In this document: positions 50,759 through 63,290 of the stretch, in pieces | Numbering within the stretch: the stretch's first letter is position 1 | How the letters are laid out: every line of letters begins with the position of its first letter | Assembly: GCF_963583255.1 (NCBI RefSeq) | Contig: NC_084809.1 | Coordinates: forward strand, 9,984,997 to 10,048,996 | DNA length: 64,000 nt | Source of the DNA: Pyrus communis | Lineage: Eukaryota > Streptophyta > Magnoliopsida > Rosales > Rosaceae | Direction of reading: 5' to 3' | Translations under genes and position numbers: made by a program | Notes under the pieces: generated by a model | Databases searched by the model: none | Seen by the model: the letters and a program-made list of their open reading frames with translations, nothing else | What the model was told of the DNA's origin: nothing

Positions 50759-52548
50759 CTTGCTGCTTACTCCAATGTGAGGTAAATAATGCTTCTTGTG
50801 AGCCTAGTTGTGAATGAACACTTTGCCTGAAAGGTTGTCTATGTTGATAATCAGAGTGTGGCCTCAACTGTGAACGTATGCTCGTCTGTGGGCTTGATCA
50901 ATAGTGCACGCTCATACGCTCGTTAAGACGAGAGTATACACTATCCCGATGACCCAGGCAGGAGCGTAAACTGCTAGAACGCTCAGATCGTGGCTGGTTG
51001 AGGGGTTGTTTGTAGGGACGCTGCTAAAGAAGTTCATCATCTGCCCTTGTCATGCTTTGGGACACCTCGTCTAGGGCAAGTTGCACCTCGGTGCGCTGCA
51101 AAAGTTGATTCACCATTCGGGTTAGAAGAGCTTAGACGGTATGCGTCTCCTTGAGTAGTGGAAGTGTAATGGACTCTGGGCGCGAGATTTGAGTTGGGAA
51201 ACTTCAAATCTGTGGAGAAATAGTGTGAAAATGCCTTCGGTCCAATCGTTGGTCTAGAAATATGAATCTAGGACGGTTGAACCAGTCTTGGACTAGTCGG
51301 GATCACCTAGTGAGCCACGGGAATGGATTGGGCTGTGGAAGTGAGTCGTGCCACGTGCTGGGCGTGTGGGCGTAGTGTGGTGCTGGGAGCGCATTGGATC
51401 TGGGCCAAGGGAATGGTTAGCGCAGCTTGGGCCTGCGATGCATCTTGGACAGCGGTTTGGGCCTGCTCGTGCTGGGCTTGGCTCAGCTGCCTTGCGACGT
51501 GGGCTGCAGATTAGGCTACTTGTGCAGCCGCTACCAGCGCCTAGGCCTAGGCTTGGTCCTGGGTTTGGGTTGCTGTAGTGGTAGCGCATAAGGCCATGGT
51601 CTGTTGCCATGGAGCTGGCCCACTCCCCACTACCATGGTGGTACCTGTGGCTGCCATGGTGGTGGTGCTCCGTGATGGCAAAATTGCTCCTCTTGTCGTT
51701 GCATTGAGCCTTGTGGATCGTTGTGGTGGGGCTACATCGCAATCTCCATCACTTGATCCGGATCTTTGAATGTAGGAAGTTTCGTTCGTTGTGGTTTCCA
51801 AATTTCTTATCATTGTATTTTTCTTTTACGTTTATTCAAAGAATTTTATAAAAAATTCTAGGAAGTAGAACGTACGAAAAATCTACAAATGAACGAGAAA
51901 TTAGAAACGTTGAATGCGAGAGTCTTCTTAGAGTGTGTGAACCAAACTCTAAATGAAAGCACCAATTTGTGGATGCAAATTTCCGCATTCTTCTTCTTGG
52001 ACAAAATTGCACCTACAAAACAATTAACACTTTAGGTCAAGGCCAAAAGCCTCACTTGCCCATGATGAATGGGGGAGACTTTGGCTGAAGAACATTCGAT
52101 GCCAAAGTTAGAATTTTGAGGGAAAAGTGTTTAGAGAATTTAGAGAATTTTGCAAGAGGATTTAACTTAGGTTTTTGGAGAAAATGAGATGGTATTTATA
52201 GGGGTGTGGCTAGCCCTTTTGGGAGAGATGGGAACCGGCCACTTTAGTGGTTTTTTGGTGTAATTTACAATTAATTACCTAATTAGTAAATTAATTGAGT
52301 GATAAATAAATAAATTAGCTAATTAATATAATTTAGGAGAAATAATTTGAGAGTTACCTTGTGAGGGAGATTTGATGAGGATGAATGAAATATGTTTTGA
52401 ATAAATACCTATTTTGATCACTTTTGACCTTGATTGTCCGCTGCTTGTACGTAGAAGCTTCAGTGTGCTTCGAGGGTAATTTTGTCTTTTTGTATCTTAG
52501 AATCCACGTGTCGCCTCCATATTTTTTACGATTATTTTTTGCTTCACA

Positions 52549-53790
52549 ATTTCCAATGATATAAGGGTAAAACTGTCATTAAACTACATTTATTAATTAT
52601 CATTTTGGTTGAGAGCAAAAATTGTTATTTAACTACAAGGATGATTGCGTAAGATTATAATAGTAGGTGAAAAAAATTAATATAATAATAATCAGTAGAA
52701 AGTGAGGATGCTAGCTAAACATGAAGGTGACAGTTTTCCTCCCGAAGTAGCCAAGTGGATTGTCCTACAAATAGCCAAGTCTGGACAGGTGAGAGCATCT
52801 TCAATCGTACCTTTTTAAATTTGACAAGGAATGTATGCCCTCGGTGCCCTTCTGCTTTGTATGATTATAATTAAATCACGTTAATATTTTATATTTTTTT
52901 TAATATAGACAAGAAAACAAAAATGAATAGTAATATAAAATATTGACGTGATTTAACCATGATCACACAAATAGGAAGACACCGAAAATGGAAGGACATA
53001 CAATCTTTGTCTTTTTTAATTCTCTAGATTTATGAGCTCTTAGAGGTTTATTTTATTTTATTTTTTTATCTTAGATAGAGTACGGTGATTGAAGATGAAT
53101 TATTCCAAATTTTATATATTTTAGCTAGAATCTCATTCAGAGAACCCAATAGAGGTGCTTTGATGTGAAGAGTTGTGCAAAGTTTTCAAATAAAAACTTC
53201 ATACAATGACCAACTTAATTTAGTATCGAATTCACCATCTACGAGATTCAAACCTAAGACCTTTCATTTCCAAATAAAAATGAATATCATCAAATTGTTG
53301 TACTGAGTAGCTACAATTAACTTTATTTATAAACAACATAAACAAAACCATTGATGCTTCAAGTCTCATAGCTCGTAACTTCTCAAGAAATATGAATCAA
53401 AATCCAAGTAAATGCCCAACAAATGCCCAACAAATTTTGGGCATATTTCTCTGACACATTCAAATGCATCCAAAGACTCCCTCAATTCTTTGAAAACCCA
53501 ACAAAAGTCAACAACAACTCGGTTGCCACGTGGTTGAAAACTTTTGCTTGGACAAACCTCGACTCACCACGTGTCGTCTGGACGAAATTACCCCTATGCA
53601 AAGCATCATATTAGGACATTAATCTATTTCCGGCCAAAAAACATGGGCATTTATGTCATTTTATCACATGCATAACCAGAATAAACTTTAATTTTCTTTG
53701 AACGACACTGAAAAAACAAAAACAAAAACAAAAACATTTAAATATTAAAAACTCCAAACCCTTGGAAATGAGAATGGTATGCAAGCAACA
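52549..53790. other. Spacer and Pumilio upstream region
   Basis: Holds a MITE (52823-53011) and AT-rich DNA. The CT-rich stretch from about 53800 begins the Pumilio leader. The 63- and 87-codon frames at 53423 and 53656 have no recognised domain. Confidence 0.4.
52823..53011. repeat. MITE
   Basis: The ends are inverted: GACAAGGAATGTATGCCC and (rc) GACAAAGATTGTATGTCC. The arms continue inverted through AATCACGT(T/C)AATATTTTATA. The element is an almost perfect foldback of 189 bp with a short poly(T/A) centre. Confidence 0.7.
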
Positions 53791-53799
53791 ATTTTGTAT

Positions 53800-55516
53800 T
53801 TTCCAAACAAAGAAAAACTCTCTCTGCTTCTTCTCAAGTCTCCAGCAATTTCTCTGCGAAGACTTTCTCTCTCCTAAGCTTTCTCTCTCTTTAAAGCAAA
53901 CCCTTCTCAGTAATTCCACAGCTCTGCAAAAAGACTTGGGCTTTTGGGTTTTGTTCTTTCAAAGTTTCAGACTTTGAAGAATTGCTGCTGCCATTACCTG
54001 GTGAGACATTCCAATCCTTTTTCTGCTTAAATTTTTAGTATTAATTCTCAAATTTTTGCTTCCCCTGCTTCTTTCTCATGATCTTTATACTCAAATATGT
54101 GCAAGTTTGTATTTTTCAGATGGATTATACTATTGGGAACTGAGTTACTTTTACTTTTAATATATTTTTGTTGGGTTTGTTGGTTTTTGGAAATTTGTTC
54201 AAATTCTATGTATATAGGGTGTTAAATAAGTGTGATTAATGGGTTGAATTTCGCTTTCGAAGAGACCGTTACAAGTTTTGTGTCAATTGGCTGTGAATCT
54301 GTGATTGTGAGGTTACTTCATGGAACAGTGTAATTGTTGTCGCATGTGAATGTCGAAATTTTTTCTTAATTTGATTTCGGAAAGAAATGCGTTTAACTGT
54401 AGTGCTGTATGATGAAGTTAGCATCCTTATAGGTTGGGAAGCTGAAACAAGAGTGGTGTACTTTATTAGAGTCGAAAACATATACATAGGAGACAGAGTA
54501 AACCATATGAACGATTACTTCGGGCCTACTTAGTAGAATGTAATTGGTTATTGACCATAGTTCAGAAAAGGCAGTTGGGTGAGTCAAACAAAATTCATGA
54601 ATTGTATGCAGCAGAGAGCATTTAAATGAGAAGCAGTATAATAAATCTGAATATGATGGTTTCCCTATGTTAAGTTGGTTCTTTTGATAGAAGAAATGGT
54701 TCTCTGGATGACATTATTCTTGCACGAATAGAGTGTATATTTATCCCCATTTCCGTAAGACTGTGTGAGTAGAACATTAATGCTACTTGAGAACATAAAT
54801 GGTTTCCATGTGTTTAGTACTGTTACTCATACACTGGTCGAGAAGTTGGTAGTGTAATATAGGTTTGAAACACAAATTGATCGTTAGATGGTTAAATTTT
54901 AGAAGGAACCGAAAATAACAAGTTTCTACAACCAGTCTTTTAGACCCAGACTAATTTTCTGGTCAATATGTAGGCAATTAAGTGTTGTAGTGGGAGGAAG
55001 TTCATTGATTGACATGCAATGCGAGTCTTATAATTTCTGAAGAAGAATGTGGAAGGATTTACTTATGTTTCAGTACTCTTATGCTTGTTTTCCATTTTGA
55101 TAGATTGGTTACTGTTTACGTATTAGATATGTGATAGTTTTCAACTTTTCATGATGGATTTGGACACATGTTTCTGCATTTGTTTGTGGTCTTCTCAATG
55201 GGGTCTGTGCTGAAGTTAACAATGCTGAACTAGTTTATGCTTTATGGAAAAGATTTCGCAACACATTTTGTATTTACAATCTCTGTGAACATGTGTACAA
55301 AAGTGACATGATGTGGATAATTCATAAACTATGTTCTGTATGCAGGGGCTTCTTGTTGCGACTGCATTATTTAGATTCTGTGTGTGCGCTGCCTTCTTGG
55401 ATTGAATTATGATTTGCAATTGTGGACTGTTGGAAGAAGCATAACATGAATTTGATATGCTGAACAGTTTTTGAAGGTAATTGCTGATAAATAAAAATCA
55501 TCATTATTCTGGTAGG
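53800..55516 (+). promoter_or_regulatory. 5' leader, leader intron and uORFs of the Pumilio gene
   Basis: The CT-rich leader exon ends ACCTG|GTGAGA (exon end 54000). The acceptor TATGCAG ends at 55344. The second leader part carries two short upstream ORFs, 55409-55444 (11 codons plus stop) and 55446-55463 (5 codons plus stop), before the main ATG at 55517. Such uORFs usually lower translation. The splicing is inferred. Confidence 0.55.
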
Positions 55517-58500
55517 ATGGCAACTGAGGGTCTCATGAGAATGGTAGAAAGCAGCAGGGGAAAGAAGTGGCCCCCATCTAAGGATGCTGCAACATTTGGA
55601 TCTCCAGTGAGAAGTATGACAGCAGAGGAGTCGGGCTTCATTTCAAAGGGGCATGGCTTTAAGAGAGAGAGAGCTGAAGTTATACCTAGTCGAAGTGGTA
55701 GTGCTCCACCAAGTATGGAAGGTTCCTTTTCCTCTATTGAAAACCTATTAAGTCAACAGAACTCCAGCATGAAAACAAGCTTGACTAATTTAAACAACAC
55801 TGTGGATAATGTTGAGAATGAAGAAAAACTGCGTTCAGACCCAGCTTATATGGCATACTACTTATCAAATATGAACTTGAATGCAAAGCTGCCTCCACCA
55901 CTTATTGTACGGGAGAATCATCATGTTGTCCGCCGTAGTGGTGGTCTAGGAACCAAAGGGAGACTGACTTCTTTAGATGACAGCGCCAGGTCCTTGCATC
56001 TTTCTCAAGGTTCTCTCTCAACTCTTCAGGAGGACCCTAATGATGCTGGTTCATCCAGAAAGTCTAATGATAACTTGGCAGAAGATAGTGTTGCAGTAAT
56101 GCCTGTCAAGGACACGGTTTCTTTGGCAAGTTATAATAAGAGTATAGTGGATCTCATACAGGTAGGAGTTAAAGTAAGTGGTTTAGTAGGTATAACTTTT
56201 ATAAAAAAAATAATGTCTTACTTATGCTTAACCATGTTTAACTCCTCTTTTGTTTATTTTAATATTTGCTTTTTGCATTTAGCTTGAACATATGACTACT
56301 ACATTTGGATTCCTGTATTCATGATTAACCATATAGTTCAGAATTTCATAGCTCCTTCGGCCAATTACAAAATTTTCATTTAATGTATCAGCTATAATTT
56401 TCCAGTATGTGTTGCCCTGTATTTATATGTTTTATCTTCTTGGTGGTTTGTTTCAGCAAGACTTCCCCCGGACTCCATCTCCTGTATATAATCACTCCCT
56501 CACATCAAGTCTTGGAACAACAGATGAACCAATTGATAGTGATGTACACTCACTTTCACCAAATGCTTCTTCTGTCAACAAGTCAAAATTACCTGAACCA
56601 AATTCAGACTCTATCAATGATTGTCCAGATACAAGTGCCTCAGACGCGCTTGCTCGTGGGTTCATACCAAATGATGTTCCTTTGCCTACCACCTCCCCAA
56701 GTGCTCAACATCATGATGTTACAGGGAACCTACAAAAAGATGAATCTAATATTGAGCATGATGGGTCGGGGAATAATGCATCGATTACTGGTGACCTTGG
56801 GTTGGATCTTTCCAGAGCGAGAGCAGCTAAAGTTGATACCAACAATAACAAGCAACAAGAACAATCTTATGGGAGGTATCTACCACAACACAATTTGTCT
56901 ACACAACAAGGGGTTCCATATCAACTTCAGGGGTTCCAGGCACAATTAGTTTCACAAGGAATGAATCATTTGCAAAGCAGAATGCAAAATCTTCCCCACG
57001 GCTACCCAAAATTCTCTTCTATTGAGACACAACCATCATTGCTCTCACCTGGTGTCACACCTCCCTTATATGGTACAACCACAACATATATGACTTCAGG
57101 AAGTCCATTCTACTCAAATTATCAGTCGTCTGGTGTGTTTCCTACACAATATGGAATGGGTGGATATGCTTTAGGTTCTACTTATCTTCCTTCATATATG
57201 CCTGGGTATGCTTCTCATGGGTCTTTTCAAATGCTCTTTGATGCTACTTTGGGGCCAAGTTTCAATGGTCGAACTGCTGATGTTTCAAGAGGGGAGAGGA
57301 TTCCCCATGAAGGTGATATGCAACACCCTAGTAGATCTTATGGGCAACATGGGCCAGTGCTACAGCCACCTTTTGTGGATCCCCTTTATACGCAATACTA
57401 TCCTCGTCTGTTGGAGGATTCATATGGTGCTTCAATTCCTCATGGTCACTTGGCGTCAAGGGGTGTTGTCAGAGGCCAACTTGCGCAACAAGAATTAAAT
57501 GTTAATGCTTATAGGGCTGACCCAAAATTCCACACTTCAACTAATGGTAATCTGGGTATTCTAAGTCCAAGGAATGTGGGAAACAATGGTAGTGGTTATT
57601 ATGGACATCCTTCTGGCATGGGTGTAGTGACACAGTTTCCAGCCTCACATCTCGGTAGTCCAATATTGCCATCATCTCCAATGGGCAGAATGAATCATCT
57701 TGGTCGGAAATATGAATTGAGGTCTCCTGAAGGTTCTGTTAGTGGAGTATATTCTGGGTGGCAAGGGCAGAGAAGCTCCATCTTGGATGATCCTAGAAGA
57801 CACTCTGTACTTGAAGAACTGAAATCTAGTAATACCCGTAAATTTGAACTTTCTGATATAGCTGGGCGCATTGTTGATTTCAGGTATTGCTTGCTCCACG
57901 TTTGCTTTTCCTTTGCTTGTACATAACGTTTGTGTTTGTTCTATTATTTTTTAATATTCATGTATAACGTCAGTGTCGATCAACATGGGAGTCGATTTAT
58001 TCAACAGAAGCTAGAGTACTGCAGTTCTGAAGACAAGGCATCTGTTTTCAAAGAGATTCTTCCACGTGCTTCAAAATTAATGACGGATGTATTTGGGAAT
58101 TATGTTATTCAAAAGGTAGGAATTCATAATTTGTCTGCTTAATTACATTTTTTTTTGCATCACATGTCATCTTTATGGACTTGTGAATTCCGTGGATGGC
58201 CTATTAAAATTGTATGATTCTTTTTTTTTTTTTTGTGTTACAGTTTTTTGAATATGGGAGTCCTGAGCAGAAAAAGGAGCTTGCAGATCAACTTGCTGGG
58301 CAAGTTTTGCCTTTAAGTTTGCAGATGTATGGTTGTCGTGTAATCCAGAAGGTATGCTAAAACTTGATGTTTTCACAGTAAATATGTTGTTTTAAGTCTG
58401 ATGAACATGCTATTTTCTGCTTATGAGATTTTTACCAGGGGATGTGTTATTTATATAAAGGTTTGTACTGCAAGAGTTGATGGGGTTGAAGAGGGGTTCT

Positions 58501-60820
58501 AAAATAGGTTTTTTGAAGTACGGAAGATAAACTTTCAGGAGTTCTTTCAAAACCCTTTGCTGGGTAAACAATGAACAATACTATATATTTGGAGGGAACA
58601 TCTCTTTATTAGTCTGGGAAAAATTTTCCTTATGCTTTATATTGTCCGAATGTTTTCTTCTTAAGTCTGTGCTGGATGTTTCTTTTAGGCTCTCGAAGTT
58701 ATTGAGCTTGACCAGAAAATACAACTTGTGCATGAGCTTGATGGACATGTCATGACATGTGTACGAGATCAAAATGGAAATCATGTAATACAGAAGTGTA
58801 TAGAATGCATTCCCACAGAGAAAATTGGATTTATCATTTCTGCTTTTCAAGGACAAGTTGCCTCACTTTCTACTCATCCCTATGGCTGTCGTGTCATACA
58901 GGTAATAGCAACAGTATTCCGTTATGTAGTCTCCAGTTAGATTTTGTAGATTAGGTTTTGAAACATTACACTTTAACTTGCTAGAGAGTTTTGGAGCATT
59001 GTTCAGATGACCTTCAAAGTCAGTGTATAGTTGATGAGATCTTGGAATCTACTTATGATCTTGCTCAAGATCAGTATGGCAATTATGTTACCCAGGTTGG
59101 TTTCTACTTTCTACTTTTACTGTCTGTTGCTTCTTTTATTGAGAACAAAGTAACTATTTGATTCCTCGATTCTTTCTTTGCTAAGAGAGAGGTTCCACGA
59201 ACACCCTAAACCCTAATTTGATTGCTTTCCAGTTACGTATCATTCTTAATTTCCTGTACGTAATCTTAGCACTTGGAAAGTGACTACACTGATCTAGAAT
59301 TCTGAAAATGCTGCCAGGTGGTAAAATTCTTGAACAATATTACACAGCCGAAATGGCAATTCTTGAACAAAATCACACAGCCGAAATGGCTTTTCTGGAT
59401 TGAAATAGCTCCTGAAAAATATCACAAAAATACTTTTCTTCGATTGTCGGCAATGGTTTAAGGGTGAGGGCTAATCGGTTCTTTGTTATGTCAATGGTTA
59501 TTATAGTTATATTAAAATCAAACCTAATATGTCATATGTGGTGTCTATCCAATCAAGAGAGAAGAAAAGGGTGGTGCTGGAATCTTCATCGGTATAATTT
59601 GAAGTTAAAGACTAGTTTTTGAAGAATGGACTTCCTGAAGACTAGCTTATGATGGTAGAGTTTACTTAAAATAAGTTGCGAAAAAATGAGGTTACGACAG
59701 AATAGTAACAGCGATGCATTGGAGCATAAAAATAGTTATAGGAGATGGTTCCTTTTGGTTTCTAATTTATGTTTTCTTCTTCATGTGTCCTTGCATTGCC
59801 TAAGTTTCTATCATTTCTAATTGAATGGAATATAAAGATGGATCATACTGCTTACAGCATGTTCTGGAAAGGGGAAAGCCCAACGAAAGAAGCCAAATTA
59901 TCAGCAAGTTGGTTGGGAAGATTGTACGATTGAGTCAGCATAAATATGCATCAAATGTTGTTGAGAAGTGTCTGGAGTATGGTGATACTACTGAGCGGGA
60001 GCTCTTGATTGAGGAAATCATTGGACAAATGGAAGAAAATGATAGCCTGTTGGTAAGTGAAGCAAAAATGCATATGATAGGTTATCCCATGTATTCAGGT
60101 TTTTTATTCTCGATAAAGCCTATTTGCCCATCAACATTAGATATCAGTTGGATAGGACGATTTGGCTCAAAGGCAGCATAATAATTATGGTTTGAAACCT
60201 GAGCCAATTAGGAAACATCAAGTTGTGCATTTCCATACAAGTAGATTTCATTTGTTTCCAAAAAATTCGTAAACACACTCTGGTATTTTAATAGCATGAG
60301 TATTGAAGATTCTGCTTAACTTTTGGGAACCGTGCGGAGTTTGAAAGTGTAGATATTGAATGCTGCATAATGCTGGTTGAAATATGATTTCTGCATACTG
60401 AGTTCCGTTGTTTTTTTATGTTCCAGCCAATGATGAAGGACCAATTTGCCAATTATGTGGTTCAGAAGGTTCTTGAAACAAGCAATGATAGACAGCGGGA
60501 AATACTGCTCAAACTTATAAGAGTTCATATTGATGCTCTGAAGAAATATACTTATGGGAAACACATAGTTGTTCGGTTTCAACAGCTATCTGGTGAAGGT
60601 GTGTCAATTTCCCATTTTATCTGCATCTTGTAGAAGACTCTCTCATATGGCTTCTTAATCTAGCATCGTCTGTTGGAAACATCGTATCAGGCTGTGCAAT
60701 TGTTACACAAGCTTAATAGATTTAAATGTTTCTTATTTTATACTGATTATCCTAGTTGGATGTTAATCTTTTACCCTTTAACACGCAGATGTCCAAACCC
60801 CAGAAGCTGAGGGGGTATAG
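55517..60820 (+). CDS. Pumilio/PUF RNA-binding protein (APUM1/2/3-like)
   Basis: Nine coding exons (55517-56161, 56457-57883, 57974-58115, 58244-58351, 58689-58901, 58985-59095, 59858-60052, 60427-60598, 60789-60820) join in phase to 1014 residues. The N-terminal two thirds are S/N/Q-rich with [20 protein letters not shown] and other conserved plant Pumilio blocks. Residues about 685-1000 form the PUM homology domain with eight repeats. Their RNA-reading motifs in order are GSRFIQQ, GNYVIQK, GCRVIQK, GNHVIQK, GCRVIQR, GNYVTQH, ASNVVEK and ANYVVQK. These are the classic triplets and predict binding of UGUA-type 3' UTR sites (UGUANAUA). Such proteins repress translation or speed decay of bound mRNAs in the cytoplasm. 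The short last exon encodes [10 protein letters not shown]. Confidence 0.97.
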
Positions 60821-61390
60821 AAAGGGGTAGACATTGCTCAATCCATTTGGCTTGACGGTTTTGCTTGTGGAGTGCGGGCAGTCGACAGAAGGAAGAAGCA
60901 TTACCTTAGAACAAGCAAAAGTTTTACCTTTTCTTTTCAAGAATGGCACCTTTTACAAGAAATTTCAAGCATAAGAAACAACAGCGGCGTTGATTGATGA
61001 AAACTCAATGCCTGCACCAAACCGATGGTAATTAAGTTGTCCTAGTTTTCGTTGAAAAGTTTATAAAATGTGCGATTCTTGAAACAGGGGTAGACATTTG
61101 CTAGTTCTGTGGAAAACTGTCTGCAAGATATATAAGACAGCTACCGCGTCTTCTTTGCAAGAAGAAGAGCCAGATGATTGAAGCTACTGTGATGTATTTT
61201 CTGATTTTACATTTACGTATATTTGGGTACACATATTTATGTAAAGCAATGTAAGGATCCAGTCGCGATTGAAGCCGGCGTAGATACTACTGTCTAGTTA
61301 TAGCTTACTCGTAGTGTGTGAATTTGGGACAACAACAAAATTGTGTTGATATGTAATATGATGTAAAAAGTTATATATCAGGGTATGTTT
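60821..61390 (+). other. Pumilio 3' UTR
   Basis: Plant-like 3' UTR sequence following the TAG. TGTATATTT- and TGTAAA-like words occur near 61197-61250, and AATAAA-like signals are not sharply defined. No separate gene was seen. Confidence 0.4.
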
Positions 61391-62746
61391 CATTATGCAA
61401 ATTATGTTTGTGTTTTTGTGTGATACTCAAAACAATGGTGCCTCCTAACCCAACTTTCTCGGCAGCTCCGCCGCCTCCCTCGCCGGCAGTGGCGGAGCAT
61501 AGAAGGGACCAGAATTTAAAAAACGTTGCCCCTCCAAAAGTCAAAAGTGCTTTTAAAATGTTAGTTTTCTTTCCAAGTGTTTGGTCGTATGGAATGACAA
61601 AACTAACACCCAAATGCACAACTTTAAAAGAGCAAATATGCATTTTGTCTATGAATATATATTCTTAACTTAGATTTTTTTATTTTTTATTTTTTATTTT
61701 ATTTTTTATAGATGGGACTTATGCAGTTTTCAAAAATTACTGCATGTAGTCAAATATCCTAAGGGATACCGTGTTGAGATTCTAATCATGTGTTCCAGGT
61801 TTGAAATTTCTCTCTTCCTTAAATTATTGTAATAGTTTTAAACCCTCATTCCCTTAATAATATATTAAAAAAAATAATTTTTCAAAATTTACATTTCTCC
61901 TTCAACAAAATTACAGTCGTGCTCACTCTTAAATTATGTGGGTTCAGACTTTGCATTACAGCTTTTGTTTATGTAGATTAGTGGATTTGAGCTATGCATT
62001 GCTGTTTTCGCTTTATTATTGTGTAACACTGTTTTTATTTAATAAATTGAAATGGAATTTTTTGTTTGTGCTTATTGGTTTGATCTCTTGGATGCTTTTT
62101 GTTTTGATTTCTCTTTCATGTCTAATTAAGTATTATATTTTCTTTTTGCAAGAATTATGTAAGTTTGATTTGGTTCTTTTGGAGTGGTGGTGGTGGTCCC
62201 TCCCAAATCGCTTCGATCTCACAAGTGAATAGAGAGTTAGATCTACATTGGATCCAACCTGAATCGCCCCATCCATCCTCCCGAGTAGAAATTTGGTTCC
62301 AAACCCCGTTTCAGACAGGAGAAATATGCCTTGTAGTGGTTTATGGGTGGTTTGAGTTTAGGGTTTTAAAATGTTTGTTGGGGTTAGTGGTAGAGCTTAT
62401 GAGTTAGAGTTCATATCTCAGCCTAAACACATGATTAAAACATTGAGTCATAAGCGATTAACCTGATGCAAACACATGTTATGATCGAAAATGAGAAAAT
62501 AAAATGGGATCTACTGTCAATAATCATACTAAAGTTCTTAAAAATATTAAATGTGATTAATTGAACGACAATAAAATGAAATATGCAATGTAGAGTTTGA
62601 AGCTTTAAAATCGCTTTACGTAAATTACAATGCAAATATGAAAATCCATACTTAATGTTCATTAACCTCTTGTTAATTAGGGAATATCTAATTAGTATAG
62701 TCCTAATATTGTAAACTTATATTGAGTAAAGTTAGAAGTCCCACTC

Positions 62747-62749
<3 letters not shown>
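61391..62749. other. Intergenic
   Basis: Holds a short GC-rich patch (61440-61540, with CCGCCGCCTCCCTCGCCGGC) of unknown origin and T-rich DNA. Frames at 61936-62407 have no recognisable domain. Confidence 0.35.

Positions 62750-62782
<33 letters not shown>
62750..62782. repeat. (GA)n microsatellite
   Basis: About 16 GA units, 500 bp upstream of the kinase start. Confidence 0.9.
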
Positions 62783-62784
<2 letters not shown>

Positions 62785-62940
62785 CTTTACATAATAAACG
62801 GTCAAGATGGGCCTGGCGGTGTAAGATGTACGGGCGAAGATATTTCAAATTTGCGAAAATCTTTTCTTTTAATTAGAGCGTGAGAACAGCGCGAAAGAAA
62901 ATATGACCGTTGGAGCGATCATTCCCTCCACGCGTTTTCT

Positions 62941-62949
62941 TATATAAAT
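62941..62949 (+). promoter_or_regulatory. Possible TATA box of the kinase gene
   Basis: TATATAAAT lies about 30-50 bp before a C/A-rich stretch that could be the leader of the gene at 63291. The leader would be about 310 nt. Not tested. Confidence 0.4.
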
Positions 62950-63290
62950 CCAAAACCCTGAATTCCAACTCCCACTAGGAAATCTAAACGAAACTATAAT
63001 TCCTCAAATCCTCCGCACACATTAGCAATAGCAACCGACCTTCAATCCACCGAAACCCCAGAATATTTGATTTCAATCGCGATTCCTTCGTCTTCGTCTT
63101 CTGGGTCGATCACTGACACCGCCGACTTCAGTCCTCCGTCGTCAACCAGTTCAGTCTCTCTGTTGCTTCTCTGATTATTTTCCTTGCCATTTGGTCGGTG
63201 CCTCTTTTGATCCTTTTTTTCCGAAACCAGAATCGCAAAACAATTGAAAAGCTTTAAGTTTTTGAATTTACAAAAAGGGGGAAACAATCA

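Larger units (their letters stand above)
48283..52548 (-). mobile_element. Non-autonomous LTR retrotransposon (LARD-like)
   Basis: Direct LTRs at 51968-52548 (5' LTR on the minus strand) and 48283-49027 (3' LTR). On the minus strand they run TGTG(A/G)AGC...CATCCACA. Just inside the 5' LTR is AATTGGTGCTTTCAT, the probable primer binding site. The interior codes for a gag-like remnant (50758-50435) and a low-complexity H/T/R/S-rich frame (51813-51293). No protease, reverse transcriptase, RNase H or integrase motif was seen. The 3' LTR is longer because about 230 bp (roughly 48383-48625) of MITE-like sequence replaces a short stretch. No 5-bp duplication was found: CTTCA on one side, ATTTC on the other. 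Confidence 0.85.

Noticed and set aside
51293..51813. Frames with H/T/R/S-rich sequence on the minus strand and A/W/G-rich on the plus strand
   Set aside because: Compositional bias in the retrotransposon interior yields open frames on both strands. No domain was recognised.
57208..57498. 96-codon frame inside the Pumilio gene
   Set aside because: It is a shadow of the long second coding exon in another frame.
63042..63287. Minus-strand 81-codon frame upstream of the kinase
   Set aside because: It lies in the likely leader of the plus-strand kinase and has no recognised domain.
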